From Candidatus Melainabacteria bacterium (GTDB lineage: Bacteria; Cyanobacteriota; Vampirovibrionia; 2-02-FULL-35-15): a stretch of DNA of 9,621 nt. Numbering within the stretch: position 1 is the first letter of the stretch; each line of letters opens with the position of its first letter. Location: positions 1 to 9,621 of the forward strand of contig JAHFBD010000075.1 of the NCBI GenBank assembly GCA_023250175.1, written 5' to 3'. This document shows positions 1 to 6,429 of this stretch, one piece after another. The notes beneath the pieces are model-generated. The model was not told the DNA's origin. It did not search any database and saw nothing but the letters and a program-made list of their open reading frames with translations. The position numbers and the translations under genes are program-made.

Positions 1-1473
1 CATTCCATCTTCACAAGTAACTGCTCTTAAAACAATAGGGTTTGAATATGTTCTTTTATCACCCATAACACCAACACTTTGTATTGGTAAAAGAACTCCA
101 AATACCTGCCATACGGAGTTATATAAACCCGATTTATTTATTTCATCCCTGATTATTGAGTCTGCTTCTCGCAAAGTAATGAGTTTTTCTTCTGTCACTT
201 CCCCAATAATTCTTATAGCAAGTCCAGGACCTGGAAACGGATGTCTTTCAATTATTCTTTTTGGTACACCAAGCTCACGTGCTACTTTTCTAACTTCATC
301 TTTAAACAACTTTCTAAATGGTTCAACAAGCTTAAATTGAAGATCTTTAGGAAGCCCGCCAACATTATGATGTGATTTGATTTTGACGGCCACACGCTCA
401 CCAGTTTTTGGATCTATATTTGAATCTGCAGATTCTATAACATCTGGATATAAAGTCCCTTGAGCTAAATAATCAAAAGGTCCTATTTTTTTAGATTCTT
501 CTTCAAATACTCTAATAAACTCTCTACCAATAATTTTTCTTTTTTCTTCAGGATCGACAATACCTTTAATACTAGATACAAATCTATTTCTAGCATCTAT
601 ATGATGAACATTAATATGAAACTCATTTTTGAAAGTAGTTATTAGTCTTTCAGGTTCACCCTTTCTCATAAAACCTTGATCAATAAACATACAAGTCAAA
701 TTATCACCAATTGCTTTATGTAAAAGAAATGCAAGGGTAGAACTATCTACTCCACCGGATAAAGCTAGTAAGATCCTTTTATCATTTACTCTCGCACGAA
801 CCTGATTTATTGAATCCTCAATAAATTTTTTCATTGTCCAACTAGGTTTTGAGTTACAAATATTTATTGCAAAGTTCCTTAAAATTTCTATACCATTCAT
901 AGTATGAATAACTTCTGGGTGAAACTGAACACCATAAAGTTTTCTATTATGATCTGATATTGCGGCACAAGAAGTATTAAAAGTTTGTGCACTTATTGTA
1001 AACCCTGCGGGTACCTCAACAACACTATCTCCATGACTCATCCAGCTAACAAATTTACTTTCAAGATCTAAAAACAACTTATCTTTCGGATTGATTTCTA
1101 AAACAGCTTTTCCATACTCATGCTTATTTGCTTGTATGACAGTACCGCCTAGTACCTTTGTCATAAGCTGCATTCCATAACAAACTCCAAGAATTGGTAT
1201 ACCAAGATTAAAAATTTCGGGATCACAAGAAGGAGCTCCAGGATCATAGACACTGTTTGGACCACCAGATAAAATTATTCCTCTAGGTGATATTTTTTTT
1301 ATTTGTTCGTGTGGGGTACGGTATGAAATAACTTCAGAATAAACATTTAATTCTCTTATTCGCCGGGCTATTAATTCTGAGTATTGTGAACCAAAATCAA
1401 GAACAAGTATTGAGTCATAAAATTCAATGTTTTTATCTTCTTCTTTTAAAGCCATTTCTGTCTGATTACTCAT
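1..1473 (-). CDS. guaA: GMP synthase (glutamine-hydrolysing), C-terminus beyond the window
   Basis: Converts XMP to GMP using ATP and glutamine, the last step of GMP synthesis, in the cytosol. The visible 491 residues begin MSNQTEMALK. The class I glutamine amidotransferase domain (about 21-205) has DFGSQYSELIARRIRE, the nucleophile Cys98 in GVCYGMQ, and His185/Glu187 in FHPE. The ATP-pyrophosphatase domain has the P-loop SGGVDSS (239-245), IDQGFMR (264-270) and QGTLYPDVIES (338-348). The dimerisation domain has HPFPGPGLAIR (411-421) and runs off the window at VLRAVTCEDGM; by comparison with the family roughly 40 residues are missing. The start ATG at 1473 follows an in-frame TAA two codons upstream; no clear Shine-Dalgarno is seen, and Met7 is an alternative. 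About 20 residues precede the usual N-terminus. The DFGSQYSELIARRIRE form is typical of cyanobacterial GuaA. No frameshift is seen. Confidence 0.97.
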   Translation of the reverse strand, partial: MSNQTEMALKEEDKNIEFYDSILVLDFGSQYSELIARRIRELNVYSEVISYRTPHEQIKKISPRGIILSGGPNSVYDPGAPSCDPEIFNLGIPILGVCYGMQLMTKVLGGTVIQANKHEYGKAVLEINPKDKLFLDLESKFVSWMSHGDSVVEVPAGFTISAQTFNTSCAAISDHNRKLYGVQFHPEVIHTMNGIEILRNFAINICNSKPSWTMKKFIEDSINQVRARVNDKRILLALSGGVDSSTLAFLLHKAIGDNLTCMFIDQGFMRKGEPERLITTFKNEFHINVHHIDARNRFVSSIKGIVDPEEKRKIIGREFIRVFEEESKKIGPFDYLAQGTLYPDVIESADSNIDPKTGERVAVKIKSHHNVGGLPKDLQFKLVEPFRKLFKDEVRKVARELGVPKRIIERHPFPGPGLAIRIIGEVTEEKLITLREADSIIRDEINKSGLYNSVWQVFGVLLPIQSVGVMGDKRTYSNPIVLRAVTCEDGM

Positions 1474-1551
1474 TTTTTATGTCATTGTACAACCAATACC
1501 TATCTATATTTTAAAAGTTTTAAATTACTTAATCTTTTGTTTCTATCTACC

Positions 1552-1583
1552 GCCGGTTTTTTCGCTACACTCCCAAAACTGGC
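1552..1583. repeat. Inverted repeat in GC-richer intergenic block
   Basis: The 9-base arms GCCGGTTTT (1552-1560) and AAAACTGGC (1575-1583) enclose a 14-base loop. They pair fully on the plus-strand transcript with one G-U pair; on the minus-strand transcript there is one A-C mismatch. No T-tract follows on either strand, so it is not a standard terminator. It lies 80-110 bases upstream of the guaA start codon and could be part of its leader. Confidence 0.4.
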
Positions 1584-1623
1584 TTTCCATAGTGCTTTCG
1601 GACTGCTATTTATAACACTTTAC

Positions 1624-1653
1624 AGATTTTACTGAATAAATCAGATAAAATCT
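1624..1653. repeat. Long hairpin between nuclease gene and guaA
   Basis: Left arm AGATTTTACTGA (1624-1635) and right arm TCAGATAAAATCT (1641-1653) form a 12-base-pair stem with one bulged A and a five-base loop (ATAAA). It lies about 100 bases after the stop codon of the nuclease gene and 150 bases before the guaA start, both on the minus strand. There is no T-run directly after it in either direction. It may be a transcript 3'-end or processing structure for the nuclease mRNA, or a leader element; I cannot decide. Confidence 0.5.
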
Positions 1654-1753
1654 TACTTTATAAGTTGGTTACTTAGAAATATTACGTTAGCCTAGGTAGT
1701 AACAAATTTTTTGAATCAACAGGTAGATACAATCAGAGCTTTATTATCTATAG

Positions 1754-3844
1754 TTACACAAGTGGAAGTGGGATTCTTTTATTTTCATCTAGTTTTTGTA
1801 ATTGCTTTTCTAAGCCCTCGACATACTTTTTCATCTCTTCGACTAAATATTTCTTCAATACAAATGTAGCTAAACAATCATCTTCATTATATTCAAGAAT
1901 TCTTTTCATTCCATCGGGATCTTTTGTTCTTAGCCACTCGTTATACCACATAATTGAAGCAGCTCCTGATGGATGAGCATCACGCCATTTAAAACCAAGA
2001 GATTGGGCTATTGGCTTTAGAGAATAACTTTTTAAAGGCCAGTCTGTATCTCTATCAATAATCTTATATAAATCTACAGTGTTTTCTGATTGAAAGAAAT
2101 TATCTATTTCTTCTTTAGTAACAACATCCGGATATTTTGTAAGTAATTGATTGTTTGTTACTCTTTCATAAACTCCATAATGATAGACAGAAAATTCGTC
2201 TTTAGGAAGAGATCTTATATAATCCCAGAAGTCTTTCCAGGCTTGTTTTTCACCATTAGCATTTAATTCATTTGCGACAAATGCTTTATAAACGATATTG
2301 CCATCTCTGTTTTCTGATACTCCATGAAGATAGACAAAATTTTGTGTGGGATCTGCTTCAATATCAAAATATAATTCTATCTTTTTCTCCGGGAGTTTAA
2401 TTGGATTTAGGAGTTTAACCCCAGTAGCTCCAGAGGTTAAATATTGAGCACGCCTAATAAATGGTAATAACCGTCCTTCACCAATCCCCTTTAAAAAATC
2501 CCCGCCTTTTTCTTCCTTTTCTTTTAATAACTCATCAACATTTGCTTTGGCTAGATCATCAATTGTTTTAATGTTTGTATCTTCTACAATGGTATCTCTA
2601 TACGATCTGCCTAATTTATAGATTAAGCTTAAATCTCTATATTCTTCACACCATTTTGTACAAGCCTCAATATGATCACACATTTTGCAACCGGAAAACA
2701 AAGCAGGATTATTTCTAACACGGTTTTGAATTAAAGCATAAACCTCATCTTTTTTTGTTTGATAAACTTCCCACCAACTGCGCTTATCTCTCTTATTCCT
2801 TGGGAGATTTAAATCATATTCAACCCTTTTCCCCTCTACATCTAAAATAATTCCTTTTTTTTCTTTTGCAAATCCTAAACGAATCAGAGCATCTGCATAA
2901 AGTCCTAATTGCCAAGCGTAGTATTCCTTTAGTTTTCCATCTGAATCTTCATCAGCCCCTTCAACACCCATAGCAGACTTTATATCAATCGGTATGTAAG
3001 TACCATCTGCTTGACGCTGTAAAAGATCTGGTTCTCCAAAGATTTCATCTACCATTAAAATTCCATGATAAATTAGTGGAATCCCTAGTTGCATAGCTTT
3101 TATAGTATTTTGTGATCTTTCAATCTCTGTTCCTTCTGACAAATCTGCATAGTCTTTTATTTCTGAGACTACTTTTTGTTCATAAAGAATCCCTTTTTCC
3201 CAAAGCAATTTTAAAAAGTCATTTAGTTTACCCGTCTTTTCTTTAATGTAATTCGAGTCTCTCCATGGTTTGTGTGGACAAAAATAATAAGAGTATAGAT
3301 CAGAAGCAGTTACAAACCGTCTAAAGTTTGGAGCCGTATCTGTCTCTTTTAAAACAACAGTATTTCCTTTTACGATTGCTTCTGGGAGATCCTGTACGAA
3401 AGAACCATTTCCATAAACTCGAACACCATTGCTGTTTTCAATAAAACAATTATTTCCATAAACCTTTGCTGTGTTGCTATTAATAACTACATTACCCTCT
3501 GAGCCTTCTTGTAAAATTTCCTGACCAAGTTTCTCAAGCTCTTTTATGAGCTCAGGGCTAAACTCACGTCTTTGCCAGCTACTCAATAAAAGTTTGCTAC
3601 CAAGATAATCTACTACTCTTTCACGAACTTTCCCATCAGGATTTTTTACATTTACTACAAGAGTATTTAGAGTGACTGGGTTAGGTAATGAGACCTTCTT
3701 TCCATTAGAATCATAGTCATGTTTTCTTTTCGACGGCCTAAAAAGTGAGGTAAATTCCCCTATATAACTACGTGAATAGTCACTTGCTAAATTAGTTAAC
3801 TCAGTAAACTTAATCTTCATAAATGCTTGTTTTGTAATTAACAT
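1754..3844 (-). CDS. TM0106-family RecB-like nuclease with extra N-terminal domain
   Basis: The 696-residue protein has three recognisable parts. Residues about 176-400 are a RecB-like PD-(D/E)XK nuclease module: FVTASDLYSYYFCPHKPW, then GEPDLL (270-275) and DIKS (287-290) as the metal-binding core. Cys189 with Cys386-X2-Cys389-X5-Cys395 fits the four-Cys iron-sulphur arrangement of Cas4, Dna2 and AddB nucleases. Residues about 426-468 look helix-hairpin-helix-like (FLKGIGEGRLLPF). Residues about 488-670 are a YprB-like RNase H-fold (DEDD) exonuclease: DIEAD (494-498), VYHYGVYE (553-560), VDLYKII (590-596) and YNEDDCLATF (652-661). Family members usually start near the TASDL motif, so residues 1-175 are extra. 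The cellular role of the family is unknown to me; DNA or RNA processing is likely. The start at 3844 has AGGA only three bases away; Met9 (3820) is possible but has no ribosome binding site. It is divergent from the methyltransferase gene. Confidence 0.88.
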   Translation of the reverse strand: MLITKQAFMKIKFTELTNLASDYSRSYIGEFTSLFRPSKRKHDYDSNGKKVSLPNPVTLNTLVVNVKNPDGKVRERVVDYLGSKLLLSSWQRREFSPELIKELEKLGQEILQEGSEGNVVINSNTAKVYGNNCFIENSNGVRVYGNGSFVQDLPEAIVKGNTVVLKETDTAPNFRRFVTASDLYSYYFCPHKPWRDSNYIKEKTGKLNDFLKLLWEKGILYEQKVVSEIKDYADLSEGTEIERSQNTIKAMQLGIPLIYHGILMVDEIFGEPDLLQRQADGTYIPIDIKSAMGVEGADEDSDGKLKEYYAWQLGLYADALIRLGFAKEKKGIILDVEGKRVEYDLNLPRNKRDKRSWWEVYQTKKDEVYALIQNRVRNNPALFSGCKMCDHIEACTKWCEEYRDLSLIYKLGRSYRDTIVEDTNIKTIDDLAKANVDELLKEKEEKGGDFLKGIGEGRLLPFIRRAQYLTSGATGVKLLNPIKLPEKKIELYFDIEADPTQNFVYLHGVSENRDGNIVYKAFVANELNANGEKQAWKDFWDYIRSLPKDEFSVYHYGVYERVTNNQLLTKYPDVVTKEEIDNFFQSENTVDLYKIIDRDTDWPLKSYSLKPIAQSLGFKWRDAHPSGAASIMWYNEWLRTKDPDGMKRILEYNEDDCLATFVLKKYLVEEMKKYVEGLEKQLQKLDENKRIPLPLV
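3347..3481 (-). repeat. Three 15-residue repeats in nuclease N-terminal domain
   Basis: This stretch encodes residues 122-166 of the nuclease. It aligns as NSNTAKVYGNNCFIE, NSNGVRVYGNGSFVQ and DLPEAIVKGNTVVLK. All three share V-x-G-N at the same positions, followed by hydrophobic residues, and GNVVI just before may be a partial fourth. The regular V-x-G-N spacing with alternating hydrophobic residues suggests a small beta-solenoid or stacked-strand structure; that is inference. The DNA copies have diverged, so the repeat is old at the nucleotide level. Confidence 0.7.
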
Positions 3845-3895
3845 TTATCCTAGCAGAAAGATTTTGGTAAAGAGGGTTTAACCATGTAAGATTTT

Positions 3896-3918
3896 CATTA
3901 CATTATTCTTGTGTAATG
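3896..3918. promoter_or_regulatory. Palindrome in divergent promoter region
   Basis: CATTACA (3896-3902) and TGTAATG (3912-3918) are perfect inverted repeats with a nine-base spacer. They lie between the divergently transcribed nuclease (start 3844) and methyltransferase (start 3961) genes, 52 bases from the first and 43 from the second. The size and symmetry fit a binding site for a dimeric regulator acting on one or both genes. A T-rich stretch (TTTCTTGTTTCTT) follows on the plus strand, so a weak terminator cannot be excluded, but no plus-strand gene ends upstream in view. Confidence 0.35.
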
Positions 3919-3960
3919 TTTCTTGTTTCTTACGAATAACCTTTGCTATTGTTTGTAGTT

Positions 3961-4593
3961 ATGAAAATAGCAGGCTTCAAGGACACGATAGATTGGTATA
4001 ACCTAAACGCAAATCAGTATTCAAAAGCTATTGAAAATATAGTCCTCGACCACAACATTGATAAATTTATTTCTCTAATTCCACCTAATTCACTAGTGCT
4101 CGATGCTGGATGTAGTGCGGGAAAAGATATGAATGTTTTAACACAAAAAGGACTACATACTGTAGGTGTCGATCTTTCTTCGGGGTTACTTAAGGTTGGA
4201 AAAGAAAAGTATCCATCAATGAGCCTTATACAAGCTAACTTTTTAAAGTTGCCATTTGCAAATAATTTATTTAATGGTATCTGGGCAAATTCTTCATTGG
4301 TTCATTTAGAAACTATAGAAGATGTGGAAAATACATTAACTGAATTTAACCGAGTACTAAAAGATAGAGGAGTACTGTATACCTATGTCAAAGCACAAAC
4401 AGGAAGTAATGAAACAGAAGTTATAAAAGATAAGTTATCAAATCATGATCGTTTTTTCAGATACTATACTGAAGACAAGGTAAAAACTTTTTTAGAAGCA
4501 AGCAAATTTAAAATAATTGACATTGGCAAAGAGCCTGATCTAAGCAGACGACCCGGTGTTGAGTGGATAGTGGCTTTTGCAAGGAAGGTTTGA
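3961..4593 (+). CDS. Class I SAM-dependent methyltransferase
   Basis: A 210-residue protein (counted from ATG 3961) with a Rossmann-type methyltransferase fold. Motif I is VLDAGCSAGKD (46-56), which binds S-adenosylmethionine. The acidic residue after strand 2 is Asp71 in VGVDLS. QANFLKLPF (91-99) precedes the motif IV-like GIWANSSLVHL (106-116), and RVLKDRGVLY (131-140) is the post-motif hairpin. WYNLNANQYSK (12-22) resembles the start of many small stand-alone methyltransferases. The substrate cannot be told from the sequence. It is the only plus-strand gene here, divergent from the nuclease and convergent with the Cys-rich protein gene (61-base gap, no clear terminator). An upstream TTG at 3943 would add six residues (MLLFVV), but ATG 3961 is preferred because MKIAGFKDTI looks like a normal N-terminus; neither has a good ribosome binding site. 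Confidence 0.88.
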   Translation: MKIAGFKDTIDWYNLNANQYSKAIENIVLDHNIDKFISLIPPNSLVLDAGCSAGKDMNVLTQKGLHTVGVDLSSGLLKVGKEKYPSMSLIQANFLKLPFANNLFNGIWANSSLVHLETIEDVENTLTEFNRVLKDRGVLYTYVKAQTGSNETEVIKDKLSNHDRFFRYYTEDKVKTFLEASKFKIIDIGKEPDLSRRPGVEWIVAFARKV

Positions 4594-4654
4594 AAAGGAA
4601 TTTAAACAATCTTTATTTTAGATCGTATTAGTTGCTAAAGAAGGAGCTATAAAG

Positions 4655-6268
4655 TTAGAGAGCGCAGTTACATGTACCAGGCATTCCTGGCATTGGATTT
4701 GGAGTAAAAGTACACTTATTCCATTTGGAACAATATCCGACACAACCATTTCCCGTTGAATTCAAAGTACAATTTTGTGAACAATTGCATGCTGGTGCAG
4801 TAGTTGAATTTATTGTCCAGTTACAGCCCTGTCCTGGAGTAGAACATAATCCTTTACAAGATGCAGTTGCAGAGTCATAGCTACAAGAAGTATTTTGACA
4901 TGAACAATTAGTTAAAGAGCTACTTATGGCACAAGTTTGTCCGGTTGGGCAAGATTCAGCTCCAGTGCTACACGAATTTGCACTTCGATTTGCACATGGT
5001 GTTGTACAAGTACCATTAAAACATATTTGTCCGGTAGGACACCAACCAGTTAGGTTTGTACTTGAACATGGTGGTATACAGGCACCATTGACACACTTTT
5101 GTCCAGTAGAACACCAACCAGTTAGGTTTGTACTTGAACATGGTGGTATACATGTACAAATAGTACCGGTACTGTCAAATGAACAAGAATTTCCTTTTGT
5201 TGAACATCCACCACCACACTGATTGGTATTATATATTCCACATGGAATGAAACAATCAGGAGTTGCACTTAGGCTTGATGAATTATATCCACATCGATAC
5301 ACGGGTGAGCTGCAAGTTCCACTAGCGCTTGTTACACCATTTACAGTATTTTCAGTACAAGAGTCAGGAGATGTACACTGGCAATTGGTGCAAACTTTTG
5401 GTTGAGGAGTATAAGAAGAGCAATCAGCATCTACTTGGCATTTAAATTGTTGTAATCCACAATAACAATTTTGGTCGCCTAAAAGGCATAGTGATCCACC
5501 AGACTTTAGACATTGATAGCAACTCTTACCAGTGATATTAGGACAAGGATCGGTAGTGTTGTAAGAACAAGGTGATGTTCCAGGAGGTATTGGACTACCC
5601 GATGAGGATGAAGACGATGTGCTGCCTGATGAGGATGAAGATGGTATGCTACCTGATGAAGATGTAGTACTAGCAGGTCTACAAAAACATGTTGTAATAT
5701 TGCAAGTACTATTTGGACAGTCTGAATCTTGATTACATCTGCCAGTTGGTACTTTACATGTACATGATTGTGATAATAAAACGCAATCACTCCCATCACT
5801 TGCTAAACACTTTGTGCAACTATTTATAAGCCAGCTGCCACATATAGAAGTAGTAATAGAAGTACAAGCAATACCTGGAGTAACTCGTGCATTTAGGTCT
5901 CTCTCAATTGTTTCTGCTTGTCGTTCTGGAGCAGGTACTGTTTCTACATTAGTAGTGCTTTCAGTATCTTCTTGGGCTTCCTCCGCTTCATCCTGTTCTT
6001 CGCTACAGCTTTCCTTACATTCTACTGGATAAGTATTTCCTTCTTTATCATGGCATTTTAATCCACTGCCATCTTTTTTCTTTTTACAACACTTTGCTTC
6101 TCCATCCTTACAATGTGGTTTAAATTTTTCACAACATGCCACTTGTCCTTCTGGACAAACCACATTACCTTTTTCACAAGTCTGCGATAAAGCATCATTC
6201 TTAATAAGAAACATAAAAACTAAACAAACAAAAACACCTAATAAAGTCTTACTTGCTATTTTCTTCAC
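4655..6268 (-). CDS. Secreted modular cysteine-rich protein, unknown function
   Basis: I do not recognise a named family. The 537 residues begin with a signal peptide (KK, hydrophobic core about 9-22, likely cleavage after Ala26-Leu-Ser28); Cys31 lacks a lipobox. There are 71 cysteines, 70 after the signal peptide. In order: a Cys domain with two CC pairs (31-88), an acidic linker (89-121), a 12-Cys module (135-196), a Ser/Gly linker (198-229), a second 12-Cys module (234-298), a Cys segment (304-343), then smaller Cys units, including two 24-residue tandem copies (373-420), to the end. The pattern suggests an exported, disulphide-stabilised surface or secreted protein, possibly for binding or contact; that is inference. 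The start is GTG at 6268, supported by AAGGAG six bases upstream and by the signal peptide. Codons and base content look like the neighbours apart from the Cys-driven bias. Confidence 0.85.
   Translation of the reverse strand: MKKIASKTLLGVFVCLVFMFLIKNDALSQTCEKGNVVCPEGQVACCEKFKPHCKDGEAKCCKKKKDGSGLKCHDKEGNTYPVECKESCSEEQDEAEEAQEDTESTTNVETVPAPERQAETIERDLNARVTPGIACTSITTSICGSWLINSCTKCLASDGSDCVLLSQSCTCKVPTGRCNQDSDCPNSTCNITTCFCRPASTTSSSGSIPSSSSSGSTSSSSSSGSPIPPGTSPCSYNTTDPCPNITGKSCYQCLKSGGSLCLLGDQNCYCGLQQFKCQVDADCSSYTPQPKVCTNCQCTSPDSCTENTVNGVTSASGTCSSPVYRCGYNSSSLSATPDCFIPCGIYNTNQCGGGCSTKGNSCSFDSTGTICTCIPPCSSTNLTGWCSTGQKCVNGACIPPCSSTNLTGWCPTGQICFNGTCTTPCANRSANSCSTGAESCPTGQTCAISSSLTNCSCQNTSCSYDSATASCKGLCSTPGQGCNWTINSTTAPACNCSQNCTLNSTGNGCVGYCSKWNKCTFTPNPMPGMPGTCNCAL
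5009..5152 (-). repeat. Tandem 72-bp repeat (two copies) in the Cys-rich gene
   Basis: Copies at 5081-5152 and 5009-5080 encode residues 373-396 and 397-420, each beginning CIPPCSSTNLTGWC and continuing with TGQ-x-C-x-NG. The first 42 coding bases are identical between copies (5111-5152 and 5039-5080); differences appear only afterwards. Such identity points to a recent duplication or ongoing conversion. A diverged relative follows, starting CTTPCANRSANSC and containing PTGQTC. Confidence 0.9.
5375..5866 (-). repeat. Two homologous 12-Cys modules separated by Ser/Gly linker
   Basis: Residues 135-196 and 234-298 of the Cys-rich protein share an ordered cysteine pattern. The gaps between successive cysteines are 7,7,2,7,6,1,6,5,4,4,1 in the first and 7,7,2,7,6,1,6,5,9,2,1 in the second, so the first nine cysteines are spaced identically. 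Shared residues include CTKCL/CYQCL, CVLL/CLLG and the D-x-D-C of NQDSDC/QVDADC. This indicates an internal duplication of a disulphide-bonded domain of about 62-65 residues. Confidence 0.85.
5595..5671 (-). repeat. 27-bp minisatellite encoding the Ser/Gly linker
   Basis: Two 27-base units (5595-5621 and 5622-5648) and a partial third (from 5649) share the plus-strand core CCTGATGAGGATGAAGA. They encode nine-residue units STSSSSSSG and SIPSSSSSG within the linker at residues 198-229, between the two 12-Cys modules. In-frame unit gain or loss would change linker length without disrupting the gene. Confidence 0.75.
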
Positions 6269-6274
6269 TTATTT

Positions 6275-6280
6275 CTCCTT
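6275..6280 (-). promoter_or_regulatory. Ribosome binding site of the Cys-rich gene
   Basis: AAGGAG on the minus strand lies six bases upstream of the GTG at 6268. It is the strongest ribosome binding site in the window and decides the non-ATG start, which is directly followed by a typical signal peptide (KKIASK then a hydrophobic run). Confidence 0.85.
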
Positions 6281-6296
6281 TTACGAATTATGCTTT

Positions 6297-6321
6297 ATAG
6301 CTTTATGTGATAAAGAGCTAT
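6297..6321 (-). promoter_or_regulatory. Leader hairpin of the Cys-rich gene
   Basis: On the minus strand, ATAGCTCTTTAT and ATAAAGCTAT pair around a CAC loop, giving about ten base pairs with a two-base bulge. It ends 16 bases before the ribosome binding site and has no T-tract after it. It may protect the 5' end of the mRNA or regulate translation; no ligand or protein is implied by the sequence. Confidence 0.4.
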
Positions 6322-6346
6322 GAAATTAGTAACATTGTAACTTACA

Positions 6347-6374
6347 AATATATTGTACAAATACTATAAAACAA
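6347..6374 (-). promoter_or_regulatory. Candidate sigma-70 promoter of the Cys-rich gene
   Basis: TTGTTT (6369-6374) and TATATT (6347-6352) are separated by 16 bases on the minus strand, 79 bases before the GTG start. The -35 matches only in TTG. The -10 context CAATATATTT also occurs at the candidate promoter of the short sigma factor (8918-8945). In DNA this AT-rich such matches arise by chance, so confidence is low. Confidence 0.3.
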
Positions 6375-6429
6375 ATACCTGGTTAAAATTAACACAGAGT
6401 TAAGTAAGTATTCAAAACCCGTCATATAG

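Larger units (their letters stand above)
1474..1753. other. Intergenic region between guaA and the nuclease gene
   Basis: This 280-base gap is mostly AT-rich. It holds two inverted repeats (1552-1583 and 1624-1653) and a locally GC-richer block at about 1550-1610. It should contain the guaA promoter, but no convincing -35/-10 pair stands out; TTAAGT with TATAGA at an 18-base spacing, just upstream of guaA, is a weak possibility. The region did not match any riboswitch class I could recall. A short minus-strand open frame without a start codon crosses the GC-richer block and was not called as a gene. Confidence 0.6.

Noticed and set aside
1510..1620. Minus-strand open frame of about 40 codons across the GC-richer intergenic block
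   Set aside because: It has no start codon after the preceding stop, no ribosome binding site and no recognisable product.
1474..1753. Purine or other riboswitch upstream of guaA
   Set aside because: Hairpins exist, but the conserved core sequences of the riboswitch classes I can recall were not found.
1754..3844. Cas4 and a CRISPR locus
   Set aside because: The Fe-S cysteine arrangement resembles Cas4, but the fused DEDD domain and overall length fit the TM0106 family. No CRISPR repeats or other cas genes are in the window.
1754..4593. Restriction-modification or other defence system formed by the nuclease and the neighbouring methyltransferase
   Set aside because: The methyltransferase has no DNA-methyltransferase motif such as DPPY or a PC motif and looks like a small-molecule type. 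TM0106-family nucleases are widespread chromosomal genes, and there is no mobile element or other defence gene nearby.
4594..4654. Bidirectional terminator between the convergent methyltransferase and Cys-rich genes
   Set aside because: Only five-base inverted matches were found, without a proper T-tract.
4926..6032. Several open frames of 60-98 codons overlapping the Cys-rich gene on both strands (4926-5222, 5223-5405, 5506-5799, 5814-6032)
   Set aside because: They mirror the repeat structure of the real gene, giving repetitive His/Val/Pro- or Leu-rich translations. The minus-strand Cys frame has a signal peptide, a strong ribosome binding site and ordered cysteine spacing.
6189..6268. Lipoprotein signal with Cys31 of the Cys-rich protein as the lipidated residue
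   Set aside because: The residues before Cys31 (LSQT) do not fit a lipobox, because position -1 is Thr; ordinary signal peptidase cleavage after Ser28 fits better.
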